Shown: positions 12,727 to 22,749 of the stretch, in pieces
Layout: the number at the start of each line of letters is the position of its first letter
Numbering within the stretch: position 1 is the stretch's first letter
Assembly (NCBI RefSeq): GCF_016086655.4
Contig: NC_052138.2
Span: 33,243,403 to 33,307,402 of the forward strand
Source: Lepeophtheirus salmonis
Lineage: Eukaryota; Arthropoda; Copepoda; Siphonostomatoida; Caligidae
Direction: 5' to 3'
Length of the DNA: 64,000 bases
Translations under genes and position numbers: made by a program
Notes under the pieces: model-generated
What the model saw: the letters and a program-made list of their open reading frames with translations, nothing else
Database searches by the model: none
What the model was told of the DNA's origin: nothing

Positions 12727-13014
12727 TTACTCTATTATATTAACAAAAAGATATTGATTCGTCAATTTTTGCCTTTGATCAGTTTTAAACATACTAAAAG
12801 ACCCTGTAACTTCCTTATTAGTAATTAAAGCAAATTTGAGGATGGGGTGATCTTCAGGAATCTTGTTAGATAGAGACATTTCATCATCAACACCACCAAC
12901 TTTTGACATGAATGGAGGATCATGATTTTGCGATTGGGGACAAAAGTATTTCTCCTTAGTGGTAGGATTAAAGGGGGATTTTTTGACAGTCAATTTTGCA
13001 CCAAGTTTATCCAT
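12727..13014 (-). CDS. Possible small gene or terminal exon, 95 codons, unknown function
   Basis: An uninterrupted minus-strand frame starts MDKLGAKLTVKK and ends NQYLFVNIIE before TAA. The ATG has A at -3 and G at +4 (AGGATGG). An in-frame TAG lies two codons upstream, so this ATG is the natural start. A splice-acceptor-like TTCTTCTTTAG ends at position 13092 (minus strand), leaving about 77 bases of 5' UTR. Amino-acid composition is balanced (K, D, P, S, N, no long homopolymers), unlike most frames here. Residues about 36-75 (PPFMSKVGGVDDEMSLSNK onward) look soluble and charged. No signal peptide, membrane segment or known domain is recognised. It could also be a chance frame. Confidence 0.45.
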   Translation of the reverse strand: MDKLGAKLTVKKSPFNPTTKEKYFCPQSQNHDPPFMSKVGGVDDEMSLSNKIPEDHPILKFALITNKEVTGSFSMFKTDQRQKLTNQYLFVNIIE

Positions 13015-13099
13015 CCTCTAAGTCTGGCTTCCTCACATATCCAATCTTGAAATTATAACTCTGATTGCATTTCATTCCCAAAAGGGAGAGCCTAAAGAA

Positions 13100-14200
13100 G
13101 AAAGCATTGGTAAGTGGATTTTCACTCATAAAATAACAATAAAGAATCATCCAAAGCTTTTGTGTAATCTAATTAAAACTCAAATTTTCCCTATTTATTT
13201 CATACCAGTTTAGAAAAATCAAAAAATTTTGTTTAAAAAAATACGCAAAATCTGTAGTTTTTCCAAAAAATGTCACTTTGAGCCATTTCTTTAGCCATTG
13301 AGCTACCCCTCACAAATACTAAGTCTAGTCATAAGTGAAAAATTCTTATTATTCTCTTCAAGGATCCATTGATAAATATATATTTGTCATTATACCCATA
13401 TAGTTTTTGATACAAAAATTGTAAAACTGCTTAAATGGAAGATTAAAAAATTCGTGGGTTACAAAACTAAATAAACACCCTGTATATACTTGTATTTATT
13501 TCAAACTTCCTAATAAAGTAATCAATAAAATAATATTTATCCAATGCATATAAATAGTACATAATATTTTATTTTATGAAAAGATACTCACAGAATTTAA
13601 AATGAATTTTTAATTGATTTTCTCTCTTTTGGTTAGATTGGCCCATCGGACAATGGCTAGATGATGATGATGATGATGATCTTTCAATCATGGATAAATT
13701 ACATACATGCAGCGTAGCCGTATAACAATTTAATAATAAGACATACATATAATTATAGAGTTTCTTTTGTAAGTTATTTTATTTCTACCTAAGGCAAGCT
13801 TTTCACCTTTTTTTCAAAAAATGAAGAAAAAAAAATGTCTTTATTTGTCTCGTTAAGAAAAATATATTTCATTTTATATTCAAAACACAGTCGATGTACC
13901 ATGTAACAACAATATTAACAAAAAAAAATGTACAACAAAGTATAATAATTATAAAGATAACAACCAAAGAATGAAGTCATGATGAGGTATAAAAATGACT
14001 CACTGACTTAATAAAAAAGAGGCCATCATGACGCACCAAGAAATGATGATTTGTTCAATTGAAAAATCTGAAAAAGAAAAAAACATTGTCATAGGTTTTT
14101 TATCTTTTAAAATGTATGAATAGACTTTGGGAAACAAAAGGAAGGATCCAACAGTCCATCGTCAGGCCCGTGACTACGGGTATGTGCGTGTAGGGTGGTG
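13100..14200. other. AT-rich non-coding stretch with (GAT)7
   Basis: No gene supported. A perfect GAT trinucleotide microsatellite of seven units lies at 13660-13680. The region otherwise holds A/T runs. Confidence 0.55.
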
Positions 14201-14372
14201 GGGTATGATTTTTAGTGTGCTAAACACTTGTCTTGATCGGTCTTTAAAAAAAAGGGTAGACGGTCTGGATTGGTCTCATTTAAAATTAGATCCAGACTAG
14301 TATTGTGTCGTTCCTTATTTATTCATTCGAGTTCAGTCCAGTCTTAAGACGAGTATATTCCATCTTCTATAC

Positions 14373-14874
14373 CAGAGGTCGGCAACCCCCGGCCCACAGG
14401 CCGTATTTGCACGCGAGTGAATTTTGTACGGACTGCCATCTTATTACAGACAATCATCAAAATATAGGCATACTCATCCAAAATGAAAGTTTCTAACATT
14501 AAACGTCACTATGAAACTCAACATAACCATTATGAAAGTTTTGCTCCTGTCATCAACAAATATTTCACCTGATATGGAAAAAATATCACGAAATAAACGG
14601 AAACAAGTGACGCATTAATTAATTAGTATTTTTCCTACTTCCTTTTTTTAAGGGTAAAATATAGATTTTTCATTTAAATTGTGTTAATATTTCATTTCTT
14701 TATTTTAATTCCTGTAGCAAAAAATAAGAGTATTGTTTAAATAAAATTATATATAATCCTTGTTGTCTCTAAACACCCAGATAATCAATTGCATATTCAA
14801 TAAAATGGTTTAACATCATCACTCTGTAGCGACACCTGTTTGGCCTCTACTCTCCGAAAAGTTGCCGATCCCTG
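14373..14874 (+). mobile_element. hAT-type element, 502 bp
   Basis: Terminal inverted repeats match hAT ends: left CAGAGGTCGGCAAC, right (reverse complement) CAGGGATCGGCAAC. The right end is followed immediately by CTTAAGAC. The same 8-mer occurs at 14343-14350, 22 bases outside the left terminus, so the 8-bp target duplication is present but displaced on the left. The interior holds a BED-finger coding relic and no catalytic domain. The element is non-autonomous or a decayed fragment. Confidence 0.75.
14483..14572 (+). pseudogene. BED-type zinc-finger relic of a hAT transposase
   Basis: The frame reads MKVSNIKRHYETQHNHYESF and then a tyrosine/phenylalanine-rich stretch before TGA. The IKRHYETQH segment, with H-x4-H spacing, matches the second half of a BED finger, the DNA-binding module at the N-terminus of many hAT transposases. 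The paired cysteines upstream are not in the same frame, and the RNase-H-like catalytic domain is absent. Confidence 0.65.
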
Positions 14875-15185
14875 CTTAAGACTGTCGGTCCTTGAGATCA
14901 GTCCTAAGTACTGTCAGCCCTTGGACCGGTCATTAACTGTCGGTTCTTAGATTTTTTTTTAAATAAAATTATGGATGATTTACTCAGCCAAATGAGATAT
15001 ACAATCAGAACATTGCACATATCTTCCAAAAAATGTTCATATTTCACAATATAATAAAATAAAAATATTATATTTTTACTTAGCTTGATAATTTATTTGA
15101 ATATATAATAGAGTAATTAAAAATGGAAAAATACCCTCAATAGAGTCACAAGGGATCAATTTTATCTTCTTTAAGGTTATATAAG

Positions 15186-15260
15186 TAGTGTTGGACTGGA
15201 TGGGACCAGAATGGACTGGACAGTGGTCCTCAGTCCTAAATATGAACCGATGCAACACTA
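15186..15260. repeat. 75-bp minimal GTC-family element
   Basis: Starts TAGTGTTGGACTGGATGGG and ends ACCGATGCAACACTA, so TAGTGTT/AACACTA form both termini. Between them lie ACTGGACAGTGGTCC and TCAGTCC. The same termini bound larger copies at 20814-21639 and 45894-47180. Confidence 0.6.
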
Positions 15261-15419
15261 GACTAGACCAATAATACAAAAGTGGGACTGAACCTTTGTC
15301 CTAAATATATTCTATATATGAATTGTTGATTACGTCACTCGTGGTTTAAAATTGTGGAATTTGTTAAAAGCACGTAATATTAATTTAAATCATATTTTGT
15401 GTAACTCATAGATCACTAC

Positions 15420-15655
15420 CATCGATAGAGAAGAAAATTGGTCATTAGATTGAGACCGAAAAAAATTTGGCTATATATTGAGACTAAAAAAATTGTTGAC
15501 GATTTTCAAAAATTGTAATACCGGTCTACGGTCCAATATCGCAGTCTGGACAGAAATATCCGTGCAAATGGGTCTAGAAAAAATTATTTAAGACCAAATT
15601 GGTAAAAAAAAATCGGTCTAGGACGGATCTCAGTTCAGGAAGTACACTACTCCCT
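15420..15655. repeat. GTC-family repeat, partial
   Basis: Contains ATTGAGACCGAAAAAAAT, ACCGGTCTACGGTCCAATAT, GGTCTAG and TCGGTCTAGGACGGATCTCAG, and ends TACACTACT. The left terminus is not clear. The reading frame at 15599-15802 overlaps it and is not a gene. Confidence 0.5.
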
Positions 15656-15659
15656 TTAC

Positions 15660-16550
15660 TAAAATTTAGTCAGGTAGGTTTGTTTTGTAAAAAAAAAAAA
15701 ATTGAAATTATGGACGTCAAAATTAGAAATAACTCATTGTTGTCAATTTTTAGGATAATTATATTTTTATTTTTTTTGTTATATTATCTCTTTCTTATAT
15801 AAAAAGAATAAATTTAAAAAGATATTTTTTTTAAAAAAAAAAGTCAATATTAAAAAACAATTTTGTAAAAATAAATTGTAATTTAAAAAAATAAAAAAGG
15901 TCCTTAAAAAATTTCAATAATACAAAAATAAACATTGTCATGGACATGAGTCCATCGTGAGAGGTCTTTCTCTTATTCTTCATCATCTTAGGAATACTTC
16001 TTACATATTATGATGAATGTAGGTAGAGTGTATGTTTATGTATCTAGGCACTACATAATATGTAAAGACATTTATCCTCGCCTCAAGATACGTCTAGATA
16101 TTTTATAGAATATAGAAGTGAATATACATATGTACGTATTTAAATTGGATAATTATAGCATTCGAAATTAAAGTCGTCTTATCGAAATGAGGAATCTTTC
16201 TTGGCATCAATTTGTGAGCATAAACATGTACATACATACATTACTTATTTTCTATGTACATGTGTGAATGCTGAATTCCATTGCAAACAGATATTAAAAA
16301 GTAATATTTGTAGCTATGTATGTGATAATTACGCAAAGGGTCTAATTAAATTTATTTTAGGCACATAGTAATTGAAGGTGTTGAGGCGAATGAGATAGAA
16401 GTAAATAAATCATTTCTATTCCCAGAGTTTGCTTGACTTTATAAATTGACATCAATAGGAGGCTAGTTGAGACATAGGGTAAGTTGAAACACTTTAATTT
16501 TCTAGGAAGTGTGTACAGTTTATGTTTCTGGACTTTAGTAGAATCCTAAC
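15660..16550. other. AT-rich non-coding stretch
   Basis: Poly-A and poly-T runs at 15690-15900, then ordinary AT-rich sequence. No gene supported. Confidence 0.5.
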
Positions 16551-16559
16551 TTAATAATA

Positions 16560-17010
16560 GTGTTGAAAATCCCGTGTATTTTGGGCATGTTAAAAAAAAG
16601 AAACTGAAAATCAGTATGGTAACCCTGACAATTGTAGAATAGTTTGGAGGAGGGTAGCTTAGCTGCCATGGCGTTTCGTTAGATCAGCTACAATCAGCTG
16701 TGATGGGGGAGAAGGAAATAAGACAAGAATTACTCCAATGTCAATCCTCAATTCTACTCTGAGTTCAACAAGAACAAATAACTCCGTAACAAATCCTCTG
16801 AGTTACTTTCCGCCCTTTAAAGGCATACACGAATATTCAATCAGGCTTTAAATATAATTGTATGCACTAGAATAGGAAGAATCAAATAATTATGATAGAA
16901 GTTCAAGATAAGAAAATGTTCTCTTCAGATTACCAACTCCAGAAAACGGACGAACTAAAAAATACACAAGATTTCATCAATACTTATTAGTGTTGCATTA
17001 GCTGGGGGTC
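16560..17010 (+). repeat. Dispersed repeat family R1, copy 2
   Basis: Same word order as the copy at 10234-10690: ATGTTAAAAAAAAGAAACTGA, GGTAACCCTGACA, GGAGGAGGGTAGC, CAGCTGTGATGGGGGAGAAGG, CTACTCTGAGTTCAACAAG, ATAACTCCGTAACAAATC, TTCAATCAGG, and an end near CAGATTACCAACTCC. Non-coding. Confidence 0.7.
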
Positions 17011-17324
17011 TTTGAAAATGGTAAATACACAATTCGAATCATAGACAAATTATCTGTATTTACAACCTCAGAGTAATTTACTTCTCTGATAACTCAAATA
17101 TTAGCTTACTTTCTTAACACTTATGTATTTTATGAAAATATAATTATTTGTGGTTAATTTAAGAGTTAATTGCTTGAGGAAGAGTAAAATATCTGTGATA
17201 GTAGTCAAAAAGTATCAAGGAGAGTAAGTTGGCTGACGCTGGTTGAGCCAACAAAAAAAAATGGCAAAAAAGAAAAGCCTCTAAAGACAAATTTAAAATT
17301 CCTCCCTTAATCTTAAATAAAAAA

Positions 17325-17560
17325 TTGTAACATCACTTAAGTTTGTTAGTCTACTAGAAGTAGTACTCGACATTCTCCGAAGTAATTAGGCGTCGACAAT
17401 AGGACAAATTTTCTTTTATAATTTAGAACATAACTCCCTAAGAAATCATCCAAGTTACTGGGCGTTTTTTATGAGCACACTCAAAAATTAGTCACTCAAT
17501 ACTCAAGAATGAAAGTATTATTATAAATGCTTGAGAAAAAATAGTAATATGACTGATGAG
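17325..17560 (+). repeat. R1-related repeat, subfamily b, copy 1
   Basis: Shares GTAGTACTYGACATT, GAAGTAATTAGGCGT (GGAGTAATTAGGCGT in the other copy), CCCNAAGAAATCATC, then GAGCACACTC and CTCAATACT with TCAAGAATGAAA. The second copy is at 43790-44040. The ATAACTCC..AAATC and GCACAC words tie it to R1. Confidence 0.55.
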
Positions 17561-17569
17561 CTTGGGAGT

Positions 17570-20240
17570 ACTTGAGTCTTTAGAGCGCTACTTGGCTGAG
17601 ACTAAGCACTACACGCTGAATGCTGCATCCAAAATAAGATCAAAAATCAAATAATCAAAGCAAAAATAATTGTTTTTTATTCCCATATTCTCATAATTAT
17701 ACATTAATACAGATAAACATTGCTTTATTCATATAGATAAAAAATAGACAAATTATACTACTGTATATGAACTATCTATAGTTTATTTTGTTCTTTAAGA
17801 ATTTTGAATATTTCTACCTTCAATGAGGCTAACATAAAAATAAAATATCCACCCCCACTCCCTTGAAATCTTTTTCTAAAAAGAACTAAATACATTTAAT
17901 TTTGAAGAAAGTAAAAAAATGAAATGCATCAAACGTTTACTATCATTAATTTTGACAAGTAAAATTATCGAAGAATTCCTTTTTTAAATATCCTACTATA
18001 GAATCTACTTATCGACCAACTATCCATTGGGATCGTCATTTCATTTTGGTCTATTAAAATGGCATAAATTTAATGTATTTATGAGTTATATAACACAGCA
18101 TTACAACTTAATAATGTGTCACAGAATACTTATGTTTTAGTCATTTTTATTAAAACAGTCAAAAATATCAATTCATCGATATCGATCATCCAATGAAGAT
18201 TCAATTCTTGCATGATCCTCATCCCAAGGATTGTAAATTTTTCATTTAAGATTATTCATCTCATTCTTTGGTTCCAACTTGTACAAAATGGCAACTTGTA
18301 CATGACATATATACTACATGCACTAAAGACTTTTGTCTCTAAATCTATAAATTTTGAAAACATATGATTGATTCATAAATATCAATCTGCCATATTTGTC
18401 TACAAATTATTCAAGCCTCGTTTCCCAACTGATAGACGAAGCACCATGCAGAGCATCTCCTTGTCTCCTATGTACATAGGATTTGGATAATCCATTAATC
18501 CCAAATATTTATTTTCTTGAAATGTCATTTTTTTTTTCTTCTTTGTATTTTATGCATCGAATTTAAATCTATGAAAAATATTTATATACATATTTTTTTG
18601 CATATATTAATATACGTACACTGTACAGTTATCAAATCACTTCATAGTACATATATTATTTATTTTTCTAAAAACTGGTTGATGGTTTTTTTAAGGGCAG
18701 AAGGCGTATAGGTTGGATACTCAATTGCCTTTAACTATCATATTACCGTCAATCAGAGCCAGCCTTGGGCCACTGCATTCTATATGAATCGAAATGTCTA
18801 TTGTTTATTCTAATACAAAAAAAGTCATTTAATAATTTTTTTTTTTCTAAAAAAAATTAGGCAATTGATAAAAAAGTTGAAAAAGACAACCATTTTAAAC
18901 TTTTCTTTAAAAAATTAGATTCGAATTAAATTCAAATTTTTTATAATAAAAATAAAAGAAACCTTTACATCTTTCTTTGCTTGAAATCCCCGGACCAGGC
19001 ATCACTTATTAATTAGTACAAGAAAACATTATAATTACTTTATCTGACCTAGGAATCTTCTTTATTTTTTTAGGGTATTTTTTTTTTACATCCAGTTAAC
19101 GAGGGAGGAAGGGTTCCGATTTAAAGATTTTTTAGGATGGGGTATTAAATATTTTGCAGTCCACTACGTTAAGAACTGATCGCTTTTTCACTGATCAACA
19201 AAGCCTTTTCAATATGAAGTATGTCAATGGTCTTCAAGATAACCTAATATATTTTATTTACATATTTCATATTATTGATTTTTTATCAACAGTAAACGAC
19301 GGAAAAATCGACGCAATAATTACAAAGGCACAGTATATAATATACAAATTGCGCATTACAAGAGACAATAACTTTGATGGCATTTTACCTATATTAAGAT
19401 TGTATTTTAGAACTTTGAATGGCTTTATTTGTTAATTATTATTTTATTGTCATGAAGCCATCGACTCTTTTTGATGATCGAAAGGTAAATTTGAATTGTT
19501 AATCATTATTTTGAAGTTTTTTTTTTTTTTGTTCTTTTAAATGATATATTTTATTTGCTAAATTATTCTTTCAATGTAATTTGCATTAGAAAATTGTTGA
19601 ATAAAACTGAATTCCCTAGTGGCCAGCTAAAAAAAGATATATTTTATTTACAAATGTATACAACGTACTTAAATGTAACCCAGTTTTCTTAGTGGAAACT
19701 TCTGGTGCAAGAAATCTATTAAAAACGAGGACAGGTTATAAGTAATTGTTCTCTTACTCATCCGAAGAAGATTTCATTTCGAAAAAGTATTCAAATGAAT
19801 AAGGAAGTACAGCATAAAAAAATGATCGAAGTGCAAAATCAAGCTTATTTCCATTATTCATTCATTGGAGTGCAAGGCTACAAGAAGAAAATTCCTTCAA
19901 TTATATTGGTGGGTTATTAATTATAAATATACTACAACCAATTTAACTAAAGGTAATATCAAATATTGAAAAAAAGGGGGGTGAAGCTAAATATTTAGTA
20001 AGTTATTTAGTAAGCCGTGGGTTGTATCCAGTTTTGGAAAAACACTGACAAGGGGAGGGAAGCTCAAAAACTCTACTTTCTTCACCAATAAAAATCTAAT
20101 GTGTCTAAAACATTTCTACATTTAGTTTAAACATATATATTATTGTAATATGAGCCCCTGATTATTGCTAAAGACATGAGTGTATCTCACTTTGCACATA
20201 TCCTTCTTTAATCCATATTCATTAAGTTCATATACGTTAA
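17570..20240. other. AT-rich non-coding stretch
   Basis: No gene supported. A possible hAT-like terminus, CAGAGCCAGCCTTGGGCCAC, lies at 18756-18775; a related CAGGGTCGGCCTTAGC lies at about 20248. The 93-codon plus frame at 19154-19435 starts with TTG, follows an acceptor-like TTTTGCAG and has no recognisable domain. It is not called a gene. Confidence 0.45.
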
Positions 20241-20813
20241 GTTGACAGCAGGGTCGGCCTTAGCTAATACGGGGTTTTATGCAAAACAGGTTGCCGTATT
20301 TTTTTTTTTTTTTGATAGGTCGTAGTAATTGAGTATTTAATCGAGTAGGGAAAAGCTTCAAACTATTTTTGAGTCTATAAATGCCTCTTTATTATGAAGA
20401 GGGAAAACAATGTGATACGAAAAGAGCATAAATCAAATCATCTCCATGAATCATAAATAAAGAAGAGAAGAAAGAAGTGAGTTCAACATGAAGAAGTTCC
20501 TTTCATTCTAGTCTTCTCCTTCCATTATTATCCCCCATAAAACCTTTTAAGATTCCATTGTTTCGACTACAAAACATTCCCACCTCCCCCCTAAATATCT
20601 ATAAGAAATAAGGAGTCCAATTTTACTTTGAATAGGTATCATTTTGCACTCTGGCAAACAACCCTTCATTAACTCCTCGTTAAGGGGCATCCCATTGTAA
20701 ATTATAATTAATCCGAAGACTTCATGCTGTGATCAAGACGATCACTCATCTTCATCATCATTTATCCGTTTAATCAATATGATTTGAATGAAAAACTAAC
20801 AGCTAGTGTTGGG

Positions 20814-21639
20814 TTTTGGACTGGAAATCCTAGACCGGTCTAAGAGCATTATAATAGGCAATGATAAAATATAGTTTATCCTTAAGGTGGTGTGACAGTC
20901 TGTATCTGGTTGTCTAGATCAGTTGTTTTAAGAAAATTGGGATAGTGAGAAGAATTTCCACAGCGCTCTTTATGTGAGTAACCCTAGCCTATATTTTATA
21001 CTAGCAGAGGGTACCCACATTGCAGGGTTGAATAGACGGGAATGGAAACAAAGAATGAAGGTAGTAGAAAAAAGGAAAATGGAGAAGAGAAAAGTGAAGA
21101 CACAGAGAAATTGAGAAATATACAAAAAGAGAGAAGGGAAAAGAGTTTTTATTTAACACAAAAACAGCATCTTAATTACCTTGGAGGCCCCAAAAAATAT
21201 CATAGGAACATGTTTAGTTATTTTATTCGTTTACATTCTAAATTTCAGACTGATTTGTTTGACTCTTTTTTTTTTTTTTTTGGATTATCTGTGTGATAAA
21301 GCTAAAAACAGTCTTATAAATATATATAAGATCGATTAGCATTGAGAGTGTTTTATTATTCTACCGCAACACGGCGTCACTACCTGTCGCTTTGTTGGCA
21401 AACTAATATATGTAAACAACGCTCATACTTTGTTTAGTAAAACTTAGCAAATTCGGTCTGGAGGGTTTCGTAGTAAAATTTGGCTATGACGGGTCCCACA
21501 CAGAAAAAAGACGTTATTTTATAAATGATTCTTTTTATTAATAAATAAGTGACCTTTTATTATAAAAGGTCTAATCGGGCCAGGGTTTCAAATAGTGATA
21601 CGTACCGAAATATCGGTCTCGGACCGGGGCTCCACACTA
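20814..21639. repeat. GTC-family repeat, full-length copy
   Basis: The left end TAGTGTTGGGTTTTGGACTG and the right end, reverse-complemented TAGTGTGGAGCCCCGGTCC, form degenerate inverted termini. Both ends carry the GGTCTAGACC-like motif (AGACCGGTCTAAG left, ATATCGGTCTCGGACCGGG right). The interior includes a lysine/glutamate-rich frame (21042-21296) from A/G-rich sequence, which is not believed. Confidence 0.6.
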
Positions 21640-22009
21640 CTAACAAAGTCTATATAACGTATTTTTCTTCCTTATAGAAAATGAAGTGAGAGGACTGACC
21701 ATCACAATAGGTATCATTATTTGGAGGTTTGTATGTGTTGTATATTGGGGTACACATAGGTACAATACATATTCTCAGTATTTCTTATGTATGTATTGAT
21801 AAGCATAGAAGGAAGAATCAATTTTAATTTTAGAGTAGTATTTATATTCTTCACAGCATGAAATGCCATTTTCTATGATTATAACATTATTAGGATTTTT
21901 TCTTTTCTTCATTTTTTTTTTTTTTCAATCTTGAGTAGATATGTACCTATTATTATCTATTATTTTATGCTCATATCATAGGTACACTATACAATGTTCA
22001 TATAATATT

Positions 22010-22372
22010 ATAGTATGCTACGGAATTTTAACAATATCATAGCACCCAACCTATTTGACTTACCACACATACTGTTCTGCCGATTAATAATCCAGTCGAC
22101 AGTAAATGTTTTTCCTTCAGAAAACATTTTTTTGATTGCTTTTTTGATCGCAGCTTCCTGGTGCGTTCCAGACGCTTATCTTTCGAAGTCTGCGACAGCA
22201 GGGATCTGGGCAGAAGCCTGAAAGATCTGCACCCATCTCTTTCACTGCCTCGAACATGGTACTTCCACAAATACCTTGCTCTTTGCATGAGTCCAGATGG
22301 GCTGCCTAGGGTTGTGTTTCATGGCGGCCTTGACACTCTCTTTGACAACTTCTAAACTTATCGTGCAGTGCC
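22010..22372 (-). pseudogene. Tc1/mariner-like transposase, N-terminal half
   Basis: In the minus-strand direction, residues resembling ESVKAAMKHNPRQPIWTHAK (second helix-turn-helix region) lead, in shifted frames, to SLLSQTSKDKRLERTRKL and then MFSEGKTFTVDWIINRQN. The last matches the FSDEKTFTVD block that contains the first catalytic acid in this superfamily. Here the usual DEK reads EGK, so the catalytic aspartate is replaced. Frames change at least twice. Similarity then fades near 22010. Confidence 0.75.
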
Positions 22373-22520
22373 TCCCCTCGTCCTTTTATAAGGTGAGCTG
22401 TGCTTCTTACTGCCTCGTTTGTCTGGTAACTTCTGTTGGATTTAGCCCAAGGTGTTACATCACAAGATCTTGGTGGCCAATTGCAATCACCTTTTCGAGA
22501 GATAATAGGATAGAGAGATA
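22373..22520 (-). pseudogene. Fragment with a WPPRSCD..TP transposase motif
   Basis: The minus-strand frame contains DCNWPPRSCDVTPW, which resembles the W-P-x-S-x-D-L-(N/T)-P block around the third catalytic acid of Tc1/mariner transposases. On the strand it lies upstream of the N-terminal half at 22010-22372, so the order is scrambled or two copies are joined. Part of it is repeated in inverted orientation at 22630-22672. Confidence 0.6.
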
Positions 22521-22672
22521 ACCCGTAAAAGAACAATGGTTTCAGTGCTTGTTTATCACGTAGCGCCAATTTGTTAAAAGTAATGTTGTCCAGATTAATA
22601 CAATCCAATTCCGACCATAAAAAAACATCGTGTTATCTCTGGAAGAGGTGATCGCAATTGGCCACAGAGATC
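22466..22672. repeat. Inverted duplication, arms about 43 bp
   Basis: Arm 22466-22508 and the reverse complement of 22630-22672 share GTGGCCAATTGC, GATCACC/AATCACC and AGAGATAA in register, with only a few differences. The arms enclose about 120 bp. Each arm contains the WPPRS-type coding block, so a piece of transposase sequence was copied in reverse. Confidence 0.75.
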
Positions 22673-22749
22673 TTTTATTTAAAAGCTTGCTACTTCTTCC
22701 TTTGGGGCCACGTGAAAGATAAGCTATATGCCAACAGCCCAACGTCTAT

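Larger units (their letters stand above)
14213..14950. repeat. GTC-family repeat interrupted by a hAT element
   Basis: The left part (14213-14350) starts TAGTGTGCTAAACAC and holds GATCGGTCTTT, GACGGTCTGGAT and CCAGTCTTAAGAC. The right part, after 14875, continues CTTAAGACTGTCGGTCC and CTTGGACCGGTC. This fits one GTC copy split by the hAT insertion at 14373-14874. Confidence 0.55.

Noticed and set aside
13660..13680. CRISPR-like or regulatory regular repeat
   Set aside because: It is an ordinary GAT trinucleotide microsatellite. No CRISPR arrays are expected or seen in this DNA.
19154..19435. 93-codon frame after an acceptor-like TTTTGCAG
   Set aside because: Starts with TTG, no recognised domain, no downstream or upstream exon signal beyond the single AG. 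It remains possible but is not supported.
21042..21296. 84-codon Lys/Glu-rich frame
   Set aside because: Falls inside a GTC-family repeat and ends in a poly-T encoded Phe run. Composition comes from an A/G-rich tract.
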